Of a stretch of 64,000 nt of DNA, positions 33,121-46,162 are shown in pieces. The notes beneath the pieces are model-generated. The model searched no databases and was not told the origin of the DNA. It saw only the letters and a list, made by a program, of their open reading frames with translations. A program made the position numbers and the translations under genes. Every line of letters starts with the position of its first letter. Position 1 is the first letter of the stretch. Source of the DNA: Sanghuangporus weigelae (lineage: Eukaryota > Basidiomycota > Agaricomycetes > Hymenochaetales > Hymenochaetaceae); contig CP137325.1 of NCBI GenBank assembly GCA_033182465.1, forward strand, positions 1,922,001 to 1,986,000. Reading direction: 5' to 3'.

Positions 33121-36100
33121 ATGGCCACCAAAATACGGATTGCTGCGCGTTTGCGCCCTAATATTCCCGGAGAAATCATCGATGATGCTGTAGGCGTTGA
33201 AAACGATGAGAACGGGGCGTTCGTGACAATGTCCCATCCGCGCGATGCCTCCCAGCGCTTCAAGTTTCCTTTTTCGTCGTGTTATGGGCCAGATTCGACC
33301 CAAGACGAAATCTACTTGAATGATGTGAAACCATTGCTTGATGTCGTTTTCGGTGGCGTGGTGAGCTCACAATTCATATCTCTTCTTACGTTGATGCCAC
33401 CGCTGATCGATGTGATTTGATTCGTCTATTTTCATCAGACGGTCACGGTCTTCGCGTACGGTGTCACTTCATCTGGAAAAACACACACAATACAAGGAAC
33501 AAAAGCCCAGCCTGGGATTATACCACGTGTCGTTCGGGTGAGTTTGCCGCAGAGTATACTTGCTTCGTAAATCTGAACTGAACGAATCATCTTATGACAA
33601 GGATGTCTTCGAGCGGAGCAGGGCTGTTGACGATGTCGAGGTTGATATATCTGTGTCATACATGGAAATCTACAAAGAGGAGGCGTACGATCTACTGGTC
33701 GACAGGGATAGCGTTGCGTTTCTATCCTCTTTTCCTGTATGATAAATGCCCTCTAATGATCTTGTAGGCTCCAAAATTGCCCATCAGGGAGGATGCCTCT
33801 GGACAAGTATTCGTTGCACATCTAAGTTCGCTTCCGATTCCCAACGTACAAAACTTTGATAGAATATACGCGTAAGCTGTTTGTCTTTGACTGACTCTCT
33901 GCTGATCCCTGAATGCTTAAAGCTCGGCAAACAAACGTCGGTCGGTCGGGTCAACAAACTTGAACCATTCGTCATCACGATCCCATGCAATTTTGACGCT
34001 GCAGGTCCAAATGGCTGATCGAGTCGCAGATCAGAGTATGCGTCCCTTCTTGAAATACGTGAGTGTGACGAACTGACACTCTTGGCTTCAGCTGTGACGG
34101 GCAAGATCAATCTTGTAGACCTGGCTGGTTCAGAGAATAATAAGGTTTGTTGTTCTCTACGTACATATGACGCATTAGTGTCGTTGACGTTTGGTCTCAT
34201 AGCTTACTGGGAATGACCCATCTCGCATGGCCGAATCTTCAGCAATCAATAAGTCGCTTAGCGTGCTTGGTCAAGTAGTTCATGCGTTAAACCAAGGAGC
34301 GGTACGAAATCCTATTTCTTCTTGCAACAATTTCCTTATATCTCCAAGTCGCGGATCCCATACAGAAATTCGAAGCTGACCAGAATTCTGCAAGACGCTC
34401 TTGGTGGTAACGCGGTAGGATTACTCATCTGTAACTTGGCGCCGGGGACAAAGTTCAGGCAGGATACGTGGAATACTCTCAAGTGGGTGGTCATTTTACT
34501 ACTAGAGTCATTTTCTTAGACTAGTTTTAGTTTTGCATCTCGGACGAAAGAAATCGAGAATAAGCCTGTCGTGAATGTTCGTGGTGAGGATTTCGTTATT
34601 ATATCGTGGTACAATGGTAATGATGTGTATAGATAACCAACCCGCTTCCAAAGCTCATTTTGCCGCACTAGCGCCTCAGCCTCACGTTCTCCCTGCAGCG
34701 AATGTTCCTTCTTCGTCGCGTATGTTACTTTCACCATCACGTCTTTGCATTTCTTGTGTTAATGAAAGATTATACCTCAGGACAAGCAGGACGCCCCTCC
34801 CTTCTACCGACGACGGCAGCATCTAAGCTTTCTGGCCCGTCCAAAGGGAGAGTTTCAGGCTTTGGGCCAGGGGGATCCACCGGGTTCCAGCCTTTCGCAA
34901 TCGCCCCTGGAAACGCCCAGAAAACAACGAAGAAAATACGCTCAGAGTCCGAAAATGCTGGCGACAGGAGAAGCAGCGATCGCGGCAACAATAGCGGTTC
35001 GGGTATTCTAGGGATGACCGAAGAGGAAATCGACGAACGGGTGAGCGGTGTTATTCTTTTGCGTCCGTGTAAGTGGGAAATTACTAACAACTTATTGTAC
35101 AGATTGCCAGAGCCGTGGAGATCGAGGTCGCTCGTCGTCTCGAAGAACGTGAACGCCGTAGAGAGGAGGAGGAAAGAAAGGAAATCGAGAAACAATTATT
35201 GGAAGTTGTGCAGGAAGAAGACAGTCATCGGTCGACACCTGATGTCGTCTTGCCTGAAGAAATAACTCGTCCGACCACATCAGCAACCTGCAATTCATTG
35301 CCTTCAGGCATTCTGACGCCTCTTTTGAAACGACACGAAGACCTGGACAACGAATTGAAACGGCGTCTTGCGGAGCTTGAACAAAAATAGTAGGTGGCCC
35401 TTTACCTGCTACCGATGGAGACAAAATGGCTGATAAGACAGTTTTCGTATCTTTTTGTGGAAAATGACACGATTAGTGAACAAAACAGTCGCGAAGTGCA
35501 ACTCGCTGATGTCCTTTCTCCTACGTCGAAGAAGAAAACAGGGCGCGCATACGTTGCCCTCGCTCGGGCGCATTCTGAAAAGTAAATATATTGCTCCGAG
35601 ATTCTCGACGAAATGTTGCATTAATGGACATGCTGTCCTTCTTAGGGGTGATTTGCAGGTTGCTCTCAGTCTGTACAAGAAGGCAGAAACGTATGTGCCG
35701 GACAATATGAAGCTCAGACAACGGTGCGTGTACACAGTACTCGAATAAACTACATTGAATGGCATGCTCACAAATATGGTTCCCTATTATAAAGCATCCT
35801 CGAAATTGAACATGCTGCAAGGAACAATGTAGAATTTGTGCCGATGTCGAAGAAGAAAAGTAAAACGAAGAAGGCGAAGGACACACATACGAGTCGGAGT
35901 ACGGAGCACACTCCTACCGCCGATTTCGTGTCCGTGGCGGAAAGTAGCGGTCATGAACCTGACAATCGCGATGGAGACCTTGGCGAGAACCTCCAATCTT
36001 CAGAAAGCCTCAACGAGGGGGGCGGACAAGGCAGAAAGAAGAAAGGGGGAAAGGGCACTGGGTCTCGAAGTCGAAGTCGACCGGCGCCCTTGAGAGAGGC

Positions 36101-36254
36101 AACGAATAGCCCACATAAACAGAAGCGAGTCGTTAGCGATGATGAATTAGAGGAAGAGGAAACTCCACCGAAGAAGCAGAAGAAAGGCGAGAAGATTGCT
36201 GTTGACGTTTGTAGCGACGGGAGTGATGGTGATGGGGACCTAGGTCGAATATGA
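33121..36254 (+). CDS. Kinesin motor protein, kinesin-10-like, with TPR-like tail (760 aa)
   Basis: Fifteen exons: 33121-33360, 33439-33537, 33602-33712, 33768-33871, 33923-34035, 34092-34144, 34203-34301, 34349-34482, 34531-34583, 34633-34719, 34781-35040, 35103-35389, 35477-35581, 35646-35723 and 35795-36254, totalling 2283 bases. The N-terminal motor has the P-loop region (FAYGVTSSGKTHTIQG), switch I (NHSSSRSHAIL), switch II (LVDLAGSENNK) and the helix 5 region (IPYRNSKLTRILQDALGG). A short charged coil (RRLEERERRREEEE) and one TPR-like segment (ALARAHSEKGDLQVALSLYK) follow, then a Lys-rich, probably nuclear tail. Length and N-terminal motor fit chromosome-binding kinesin-10 types, but the usual helix-hairpin-helix DNA-binding tail is not seen. 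Confidence 0.88.
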
Positions 36255-37419
36255 AGGCTGTAGAGACAAAATGAAGGGATATGTCGTATCGTTTGGTATT
36301 GGACTATGACTTATGGTGAGCTGAGCGGTTCTTCTATATATGGCCCATCATCTGATGGTCGTGTTTTCAGCTCTGGGTAATGAGACCGATTTTATCTGTT
36401 TTCTTGTGCACGTATTTCCACATAGACATTCTTGAAATGAAGAATATTCATCGATCGAAATCTTCGCTGGGCGCATTGTCCGTGCAGTTTTGGTTTGGGT
36501 TTGGAAAAAGCGGCTGTACGCGCACGCACGGAAGTAAGGGCACCACGTGGGATTGCCTTTCTCCTTCAATTACGTAACCGATTAGGTATGTTGTCGTCGT
36601 TATGATCCTTTTACATATAATTCAGACTTCGATGCACTTTAGTTCATCGCCACTTCTTTTAATTTTGTTCATGCTGCTACCGCTCACATCTAACTGATCT
36701 ACTCATCCTGCCTCCGGAGTATCCGATTGCGGGCGCTCAATATATTTTCCTAAGCCTCTCAGATCCTCTCTTACACCGAAATATGTAGCCCAAGTCGTGG
36801 ACATCGATATGCTAGAGACTCTTGGTAAATCTACGGAGGAAGGAAAACGAAGCTTGACTTTATTCAATCGTCATTTCGTCGGCGGTGCACGTAGCTTCTT
36901 ATCTTCTAGCCAGCACTACCTGCTGCGGATGCCTGTGGCCTATGGGATCGTGGGGCGTTAGTCAATATGACCCACCTCCTGAGAAGAAATTGGAGTACTT
37001 GACTCGCTAAACCCGGCAATGACGGATAGATGTGGACCGTGGCATTGTCGCGGCTGCATCATGCTATATCAAACGTGAGAACATCAGCGCTCTCCGCAGC
37101 TATATGAGCTGATAACGATGACTGCCGCACTTGCCGAACCAAAGGACTTGCCAAGAATGCGTGTGCGCCTCTCACGAGTGAAGTAAATCAAACTTTTCGA
37201 AGCGCGCCTCGCCGACGTTATGCGATCTGCGCGTTTCACGCAGCCCCATTAACGCTCGCACGCTCGTTCCCTTATAGCCCTCCGCAGCTCTTGCATAGAC
37301 CGGACCACTGGACGATCCTTTCGTTCACCACCATCATAACTCATCGCTGAGTGAGCGCTGTCAACCCATCATTACCCTCGTCCTTCTCGTTGTCTTCGTT
37401 CTCTCATTCTCCCATTGCC
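36255..37419. other. Intergenic region
   Basis: About 1.15 kb between kinesin and the cytochrome b561 gene. No coding exon, RNA gene or repeat was recognised. The last 150 bases are C/T-rich, typical of a fungal core promoter. Confidence 0.5.
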
Positions 37420-38423
37420 ATGTCTGAACTACTCCCAATCGACAAACAACTTAGAAAGCACGCACTCCTGTGCTCCATCGGGTTCATTATCCTTCTACCT
37501 TTGGGGGCTCTTATGGGACGTTACCTTCGAACCTTCACCAGAAAGTGAGTGTCTAGACCTCAAAAGAAAAAAAAATCCGAGAAAAGGGAGGGAGCGTGAA
37601 TTGATGATCCGACGTGGGACAGGTGGTTCTGGGCACATTCTTTCCTCCAGTTCCTCGTTGCTGGGCCCGTTATTTTCGCCGGTTGGTATTATGGATACAA
37701 GTCAACCTCATTCCTGAATACCGGCGGACATTTTGTCGATCCACACAAGGTTCGTGTTTTGAACATTCTTCACATGTTTCCTCATTGCCCCTTCTTTCTA
37801 TCTCTCGTTCTTTCGCTATTTGTGTCTGCGGTCCTTGTTGATTGCCAGTACCGTTGTCGCGTTGTCACGATGTTGTGAAATCTGAAAGGCCTATCATACT
37901 GACTTCTGGTTTCTCAAACGCGACGCAATCTCTCCTGCTCTTCTTCTTCTTATCGGTACCGTCTCGTCACTACGTTTCCTCTTACGCTCAACCGTATTCC
38001 AGAAAATCGGCCTCGCGCTGCTCATCCTGTACCTGGTGCAAATCCTTCTCGGGACGATCATCCATTCCTTCAAGACACCCAGATTTATGGGTGGGCAGCG
38101 CCCTCCACAGAACTACTTCCACGCGATTCTGGGCCTGGCGATCATCGCACTTGCAGCGTACCAGGTTCATTACGGTATCGTGACGGAGTGGTACCACTCT
38201 ACCGGTGACGGCACGATCGTGCCTCAGAAGGCGATGAATGCTTGGATTGCGTTGACAGTGGTAAGTGCATTCGCGGTTATTTATTAGGTTAATCGTCGGA
38301 TATAACCTCGCTTCCCTTGTCCTTTAGATCTTTTGGTCGCTGTATGCGATCGGTCTCGTGTTACTTCCGCGGCAATACGGCCAAGAGGCGGCAGGCAGGA
38401 AAGGAGTGTCGCAGAAGGCTTGA
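37420..38423 (+). CDS. Cytochrome b561-domain membrane protein (201 aa)
   Basis: Exons 37420-37544, 37623-37749, 38003-38260 and 38328-38423 total 606 bases. The product has about five membrane helices. Candidate haem-ligand His residues lie in RKHALLCSIG, WFWAHSFLQF, GGHFVDPHKKIG and NYFHAILGLA, the spacing expected of eukaryotic b561 proteins, which pass electrons across membranes (ascorbate- or ferric-reductase type). There is no DOMON domain or N-terminal signal, so it is a b561-only form. Intron 2 is unusually long for this genome (253 bases). The start was placed at the first ATG with a good context (GCCATGTC). Confidence 0.8.
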
Positions 38424-38936
38424 TTCTAGGACGGACTCATACATACTATATGACTGACATTCTTTTATTTACATCCGCCCTGCTTTAATGTTGACATTTG
38501 CCCTGTATGCTCCTCGTTTTCCAGTAGATGTGACACAGTCGTGCTACACGTATCCCTATAAACTCGCAAACGACATTTCCTTCTATTAGAACAGGACACG
38601 AACATACGACAATACGATCGAGAAAAGGGTATCCAAGTGCGATTAGCGCGACAGAAACAAAGGGGCGGGAACACAACTGAGTGAGGTCCGAGGAAATGCT
38701 ACAAAGAAAGGAAGCCGACGCGGGAGACGAAGAGATTGTCCGGGTTCCAGCTAGTGGATACAGCTTGGTTGGCTGGCAACACGAAACTCAAACGCTTCTG
38801 AAAGGGGGAAGAAGTGAAGAGTAACGAAAAGAATAACGAATAAAGAGATATTCAGCGAGATCTCGTGTTTGCTTAGTGAAGCTGGGAGGGCGAGGGCTAG
38901 ATGTAGAGCGTGACTGTTTTTCTTTTTCGATCCAAT
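38424..38936. other. Convergent intergenic region
   Basis: About 510 bases between the stops of the b561 gene and the Med25-like gene. No further gene seen. Confidence 0.5.
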
Positions 38937-40108
38937 CTACCAAGTGCGAGTGGAGCCCGGAGATGTACTTCCGGAGCCATCGGTGGTCTCATCGAAGATC
39001 GACCAGTCGAATGGCGCCGTGGCCAAAGCGGCGCGCAGTGTCCCATCACCTGAAAAACCGTCCATCTGCGGCTTTGCATAGTTTTGAGTTTGAGTTCGGC
39101 TACCGGAATACCCTGCCACATTCGACGTCATAGCAAAGTGCTGGTGCTGCAAGGAACGTGCAGGTGAATCGTCGCGAAGATGAATCTGAACTTGCGGATG
39201 GCTCTCATTAACCATCTGTACTTGACCTTGTCCCTGGTTTTGTCCCGATGCAGAATCGATTGCACCGGGATCGGGAAGCGGAGGGAACGGGGAAGAAGAT
39301 GTAAAGGTCGAAAAATTAAGGTCACTTGAAAGCGAAGGCGGTCCGGCCATAGTGACGGAAGAAGGAAGTCCGGAAGGAATAGCACTTGTACTAGCACCTG
39401 TGTTATCTCCTGGAAGGCCCAGGAAGTCGGGAAAGAGTGTATCAAGGAAAACGGCACCGATCAAAAGGCCTGTAGATGCAGCGTTGGGAAAGACTAGGAT
39501 TCCCGCACCCGAGCGTGTCTCTGCATAACCAGGAGTCGGCCAAGGTGCCATGCAGAGCTAGTGCCAAAAAAAGGGTTATATTAATGGCAAGCAATGCAAA
39601 CGCCTCCAAAATAAATGCATACCAGTTGGTTTTCGCTCAAGACACCTGACAGTGTACGAAAGTGCGCTTCATTGGCAAGGGACCCAGGGCTGCCAACACC
39701 GCCGGCTGCATGTCTGTCCGGCATGAACATGCACAAGGGTATTTCGTTACGAGTAACCCAGTTCTGCACGTCCGACAGGAGGCAGGCAGGCCGTGCAACG
39801 TGCATGTCGAATTGCTTCGGCCAAAGGTCCGTACGACTACTCCTCAAGAGAAATAAGAAAGAATTACCGTCAGGAACGCAATGCATAGATAGGAGTCAGG
39901 GGATACGAGAGTGCTATATTACTAACTTGTTGCCTTCTGTTTCTGCAGACGCGACGAACAAGCGTTGTTGACCGTCTGCAGATTGAAAGAGATTGATTCC
40001 GTGCAGGACGAAAGTTCCGCGCCAGGGGCGAGGACGCAACCTCCGTCCGTTAGCTTGCGGCGCAGCCGGCATAATCGTATCGAAAGGTGTGGGAAGGCGG
40101 AAGACCAT
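38937..40108 (-). CDS. Possible Mediator Med25 ACID/PTOV-like protein (C-terminal part)
   Basis: Exons 40108-39927, 39842-39623 and 39557-38937 join in phase to 1023 bases (340 aa from the ATG at 40108). The frame also stays open upstream to 40225, next to an acceptor (TCTATAG), so more 5' exons probably exist. The middle reads WRGTFVLHGINLF, LWPKQFDMHVARPA, LSENQLLCMAPWPTPG and GILVFPNAASTGLLIGAVF. These resemble in order the activator-interacting (ACID/PTOV) domain of Med25, which transcription factors bind; the family call is from memory and weak. The C-terminus is Ser/Gln/Pro-rich. No von Willebrand domain of Med25 was found in the bases upstream. Confidence 0.45.
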
Positions 40109-42012
40109 TCTGGTCGGAAATGCGGGTGAAGGTATAGAAGAACAAAGAATAGGAGCAGGACCGGGTTGAACAGGAACTAAAGAGGGGCTACCAAAAAGGA
40201 GCGTGCCTACAGAAACGAGTGACCTCTATAGATTTCGGTCTACGGACGCGAAAGGATCTGGCAAGGACGCAATGAATTCAGAGCTGGAATACAGCTAAGT
40301 GAATGGCTACAATGGCAGTCAACGAACAAAGGAATGGGAAAGCGTATTCCAGGGATATGATACTCAAATCTGTCCTGCATGCCCCATCCTTTAAAAGAGA
40401 AATCTGGGCCGATATATGAGCGAGGCTAGGTCGTCGTTGTGGCACGCAGATATTGACCGAGATGCCTAGGATGATAATTGAAGTCGCGTGGTCGAGGACA
40501 AGTGGGGTGGCCAGGTGCCAGTGGTTGCGTCGAGCAATTAAGACAAAGATGAAAGAAGCTCGGACGGGGTGACGGACGCGACGTCCACTGAATAGGAATA
40601 GGGTATAGGCTTAGGGAGTAAGTAACAGTGCAAAAAACAGTAGGGTCAGGCCCGGAACTGGCTGTAGGCTTTAGTGTCTTCCTTGTATGTAATTGTCGAG
40701 CGGTCCTCCGGAATTGTTTCCGGATCTGCCAATGGATGCAGTTGTCGTTGCAGCAGAGTCTCGAAGCTGTAGCAAGGGAGAGACCAGGACGACAACAGGG
40801 ACACTGAACATATATACGAAGATCGACAGAAGGACAAAGTAGACTTGATATAGGCTATGGTCTTGCGGTGCTATCGGGATGAGGTTATCTATGCAGTCTC
40901 GGGCATCGGAGATATCCCAGCCATGCGGTGCTACCGTCAGGCAAGGGCCAGCAGAGAGACAACTCAAGGTTCGAGCCCAGACCTGCTTTGAATTGCATTT
41001 GTATGCGTATCGAGGAGATAGCCGCAGAATCACCTAAAAGTTATGGCTTAGCTGGAACGTCATGGGAGAAAGTAGGGAAGCTCGAAGATGCACGGAGTCC
41101 TGAGAGAGCGATGAGCCGTGAGGAAAGAACAAGAGAGCTAAGGCAACCAGGCTACGAGTGCGACAAAGCGCCGAGCAACGGGATCTGGGTCGGCAGTACC
41201 ACCCGTGGAGGTTAGCCTATATAGCTACCCGACGACACCGAAGGATGCAATGCACAGTGATATACAGCACTTATGTATTCGCTACGGATGTTCGCGGTGG
41301 ATCGTGGTTCACGCCTGAGTGCGTTCCTTGTTGCGACGAAGTCCAGAGTACAAAGTGGGCAAGCACATGGCGGTAAGAGATAGACATCCATCCGTGAGAG
41401 TCGACATCAGAAGCATCGTGTACATAATAATATTTATGTTCAGGCTCGCGTTATCATAATTCTTGTACTGTAATTCTTGACCAGGTCCTATCGCTCGGAG
41501 TATTCAATAGGTCTGGGAGTGAATTGGTGATGATATGTGAAGCAATAAACAAACTGGAAGAGAAAACAAATGAAAGTAAACAAGTGCGTCGTTGTACACA
41601 CATAGTCCGGTAAACAAACCATACAACCAAGACGGCATGATAGCACTACAGTATATACAAGGAAGAAAAGAAAAAAACGTGTTTTGATGACTTCCTAAGG
41701 TATTGGGATGTGCTGAAAAGAAGAGAAAGACAGAAGCCCATACGTCGATCTAAAGCAGCTACACCATCCTGAACCCATGCGGAGATAAGTAGACAGGCAA
41801 TCGTAACTAATTACAATACTTTATGTAAATAAGAGCTCGGAAAAACGGAATCAGATACATGGGGGCATTCGCTCGACGGTCAACCGTCTGAGTCTTTTGA
41901 TGGCACAGACGAACGGATCAAAAACTCTTTTTGGCATTACAGTAAGTAACAGTTTTGGCTTAAATTTGCTTCCCTCGCCTGCCCCCCGAGTGTCCAACGC
42001 TACAGCCGTCTT
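40109..42012. other. Unresolved region upstream of the Med25-like gene
   Basis: About 1.9 kb. The part next to 40108 probably holds 5' exons of the Med25-like gene, which I could not place. The rest (41230-41990) is AT-rich and is likely the 3' flank of the CCCH gene. GGTTCGAGCCC at about 40969 looks like a tRNA B-box but has no T-stem partner. Confidence 0.4.
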
Positions 42013-44754
42013 TTACTTCTCCTCATCCATAGGGAACAGCTCGTCGTCATCATTCGTCAATACCGGTCCACTGAGGGGGCTTGAAAGTGGATGAGGAGCG
42101 CTAGTTCCAGCGCCTGCACCAGAGCCAGGAGCCCATCCTTTACCACCGCGCGCACTGCTCCGACGGGACATCCCAGTTGGCATGGCTCCGGCTGGAGGGT
42201 GTCCATGACCGCGTAAACCACCGGCAGCAACGGAGGAATAGGAGAGGTGCGAGAACATACTTGTCAGCCCACCGACGTCAGGCTGCTCTCCCGAGTGAGA
42301 GGGAACATGGGAAGTGGGTTGGTAATCGGAGGCACCAAATGCACCATTTGCGCCGCTATTCGCGACACCTGCAGGGGCCTGCGAATAGTTCTGATTCTGG
42401 TTCGTCGGCGTCGTACTCAGCCAATCTGCACTCGCACCATCAAATCCATTCCCAAACGCCGAGCCGGATGTAGAACCCGAAGTCGAGCCGGGAGAGAACG
42501 CAGCGTTTGAAGTCGGTTGGAGATGTATACGGGAGAACCCCGCCGCAAGCCCCTGGGGTAGAGACTGTCCGGGTATATGGGCTTGAAGAGCCCGCGAAGC
42601 AGGACTGAGAGGCTGTTCTGGCAACCCTGCACCCCCACTCGTACCTGCTGCACTGCGAAACGCACCCGGAGTAGCAGAGGGAACTGGTCTTCCGGTATGC
42701 GGTGGTGGGAGCGTATACTTGGAAGGCGAAGATGAGAATGCGTCAAACGCAGGTACCCGGGACGCGAAGGTAGTATGGGAGGGAGAGGAGGATAGTGGAT
42801 GTCCGTGTACGTGCGCCCGGTTGTCAAAGGATGAAGAGGCAGATGGGAGGGCGTTCAGACCAGCATTAGCTGTACTAGTGACTCCAGTGTGATGATGCAT
42901 ATTTCCTTGCGAGACAGCGCGCACGGCGCTTATCCCACCCGGAGCGCGCGAAGGTCCCTGACCCATGTACTGATGCAAGCCAAGGAAGGCGGCGCTGGCA
43001 TTGGAAGGACTTAACATACTCGGCGAAGGACCATCTTTGTCGAAGGCATGAAGTCCTGGTGAAGAGACAAACGATGGCGAGGCGCCCATGGCACCTGTTG
43101 GAGGGGATAACCCACCGAAGCCTGGATTACTTTCCTGTCCCAGCTCACCCGATGTATCAGACCAAATGGAACGTAGGTTCTGAGATAGTAGGGATGCGCT
43201 CGGGACGCTGCGGGAATGCCGGTGACGACTGTCCTCCTTCGCCACCCCAGATCTCTGAACAGTCGCATTCGTAGGTATCCCTCCTCCAACAACACTCATT
43301 CCAGCTCCCGCATGTGAAGATGACGTCCTTGACATTCGTCGACTCTGTTCTTCCGGGGTCAGAAGATCGTTAAGCGAAGACGGGACAAAATCCTCCATAT
43401 CCTCGTCATCAAGTGCTTCCGAATACGATGCTGACTCTGCAATCGGACGTGATAGAACAGGCAATGAACCCACAGCAAATGGCTGTGCATGCATCTGTGG
43501 AGGAGTCTGTGCCGATGCTGCACCTAACGAGATCGAGGCGGCAAGGAGGCCACCGTTGCCTCCCCCGGTTCCTGATCCGGTACCACGTGGACTAGAAGGT
43601 CCCATGAACAGGTTCGCGGTCTGCGCTTCAGAGGGGCTGAATGCCGAGTCCGCTGCAGTGGCCGCCGCAGCGAGCGGTTGCGTTACATGCACGGGATCGC
43701 GCGGGGACGTACCAGGAGAGAATCCATTGATCCGAATGGGATTAGAGCTGGTGTTCATTGGTGAGGCGCGAGGAGGTGATCCGACAGGACCAAAGTCAAT
43801 AGACGGAGATGAACCATGCCGCCCAGAGAAGCGATGCGGACGCGGGGGAGTCGATACTGGAAATAGCGATGCATTCAACGGTCTGGAAGGTGATGAGATG
43901 GCCCCAATGCCATTTGTCGAGTTGTTGTTGAGATTATCGGCATTTTCCTTACTCGCGTCCACCTCATGCGCCTCCTGCTGTGTATCATAGGCGCCATTCT
44001 GATTCGGTCCCTGCGGCTGGTCGTCGGATTTAGACAGCATATCGCGCGAAGTGAAATCTGCATCGTGAAGAGCCGGTGCAGTCTCAGCCGGCGCGGGAGC
44101 AGCTTTCGAGATGGAGATAGGTAAGGGCGGGCGTGCGCCTGCCGACAACACACGCGTCGGCGCCGTTGAACCGGTTAGCAACGTATTGCTGCGACTTGAG
44201 GGCCCACCACGTCCCGCAGTCTGTCCAGAATTACTCGACGAAGAAGAGACAGCCTTGCGATTCCGTGAGTCACGTTCACGGTCCCGGTCCTTATGCGCAA
44301 CGGCGCCAGCGCCTCCTGTCCCCGCGTTCCCCCCCGCTGCAGCCGCGGCGGCCAACTGTGCCGCTTTCTTGTTTCTCCTATCCATCGCTTGAGACTGACC
44401 AGGCAAGATGTGCGCGAGCGCGCATTTATGACCGAACTTGCAATTACCCTTGACAAACCAAGCGCAGACATCCTTCTGTTGACCGGGATGTTGGACTTGA
44501 TGCGAGAACGGACAAGACTGTCCCGCTGTGCATGAGCCAACCTTAAAGAACTTGCATGGTACGTGCGACACGTCTTTTGCTGGCGACGATGAGCAGAGAC
44601 AACGTCGTTAGCACCGCGAGCGGGCAGTAGATGGATGGTACATACACTTGGAGGACGAAGAAGATTTGCTTGGTTTATTCGACTCTTTGTACCTGTCTAG
44701 CTTAGCGTCGACGTCGACGTCGTCGTGAGTGTCCTGTGCGTCCATTGAGCTCAT
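42013..44754 (-). CDS. CCCH zinc-finger protein (891 aa)
   Basis: Exons 44754-44646 and 44579-42013 total 2676 bases. Two N-terminal CX7CX5CX3H fingers are present: CKFFKVGSCTAGQSCPFSH and CAWFVKGNCKFGHKCALAH, the spacing of RNA-binding CCCH fingers of the yeast Lee1 / Makorin-like type. The first exon encodes an acidic, Ser-rich leader (DDVDVDAKLDRY). The remaining 750 residues are disordered, rich in Ser, Pro, Gly and Ala, with Asp/Glu patches (EALDDEDMEDFVPSSL). A post-transcriptional regulator is likely. The start was placed at the first ATG in frame; a second ATG follows three codons later. Confidence 0.85.
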
Positions 44755-44929
44755 CGTTGAATTCTTTGAGCTCGTCGCCGTCGTCGTGGTCTGTTGTATG
44801 TCGAGGGAGGAGGAAGGCCGTTGAAGCACAATTTGCACGCGACCAGCGTCATCCTATTTTGGTAATTTTCTAGTAATGCATTTCCTAATATGTACACGAA
44901 AAAGTTTACATTTTGGAAATTTGATATGC

Positions 44930-46162
44930 TTAGTCATCTTCCTCATCCTCGTCTCCCGACACCTCTGCGTTCTCCTGTCCTGCTTTAGCCATAAGCTGTG
45001 ATAGCTCAGCCTCGTCTGTATCAGACACAGCCTTAGGCTGCACAGTGAATAGTAATCAATGTCAGGTCTACTTTGTAGAGATTTGGGATACTTGCCTTCA
45101 TTTTTATGACGAGGTGCCCGCCCTGATCTTCAATTGTACTTTGAATTGTCTCGATAGCACGTTCAAGACGCTCAGTAGCAGCATACTACAAGAAAAATTA
45201 GCACGGAATGCAAACTCTTTGAAAGATCTCACCTTATCGGTAGCATTCGTACCTAGCACATACAACGGTGGCGCGACTAGCTTCGCCTTAATAGGGACTG
45301 CCTCGTTCCCCGTAGCTTCTCCAGCTCTCAGCGCCATCTTTATCGCATCGATCCCCTTCTCAGTGTAACACGTCAACTCGATATCTGCACGCAGCTTGAT
45401 AGGCTGCGGTGTCAATCTCCGCGCAATCGTTGCCGTAAGTTGCGCGATCGTTGCGGGAGATGGCTGAGGAGAAAGCTGCGAGAAGACTTTTTCGGGCTCG
45501 GTCAATGCAAGTTTGAATGCATCATAAGGGTGACCATAGATCTTCCCTAGAGGCCAGGCGACTTGCTCATACAAAGATTCCAGTCTGGCTTCTTCACCAG
45601 CATTTCCAGACGGAACTACGCCTTCTTCGTCATCCACAGGTCCTGCGTCAGGTTTTGGGGACGTGGCGCCCGCTCGCGCACCAGCACCTTGCCCACCGAC
45701 TTCATCGGATGAGAGTTTGGAAGCTACGTGTCGTAGGATAGATGCGACTGTTTTGCTCTTCATGAACCTTTCTTCACATTTTATGATGTCTTCTGGGGAG
45801 ACTCGGCGTTTACTTAGATCGATGTATCCTATAACAAACAGGGGTTAGCATAACAATAGAAATGGTATAATGACATATCACGTACCTTTTTCACGATCTA
45901 CACGCAGAACGACGACAACCTCGTTCCTTCCTACACGAATCAGCTTCTGGATCGATCGGATCCGTCGACGCGAGAGCTCAGAAAGTAGAATCATCCCTTC
46001 GATATTATCATACTCGAGCTAGCGAGATATCAGATATATTATGCATATAATTGCACGCAAGACGCTTACCAGCTTCACATATGCACCCATCTCCGCGATC
46101 TGGCGGACCTGCACCATCACCAGCTCGTCCACCTCTGGGTAACGTTGCTCATAGTACCTCAT
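44930..46162 (-). CDS. SUI2: Translation initiation factor eIF2-alpha (339 aa)
   Basis: Exons 46162-46070, 46018-45886, 45828-45233, 45185-45096 and 45037-44930 total 1020 bases. The N-terminal S1-type domain contains the regulatory serine in [16 protein letters not shown], the site Gcn2-type kinases phosphorylate to slow translation in starvation. It continues [18 protein letters not shown] and [15 protein letters not shown] helical domain and a C-terminal domain that contacts eIF2-gamma follow, then an acidic tail (SGDEDEEDD). The fourth intron has a GC donor (AAG/GCAAGT); no GT donor there keeps the frame. The C-terminal domain carries a Gly/Ala/Pro-rich insert not usual in yeast. Confidence 0.96.

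Noticed and set aside
40960-40985. Possible tRNA B-box (GGTTCGAGCCC)
   Set aside because: The flanking bases do not pair into a T-stem, and no A-box or acceptor stem lies at the right distance.
42177-44535. Many plus-strand frames opposite the CCCH gene
   Set aside because: Low-complexity shadows of the Ser/Pro/Gly-rich exon.
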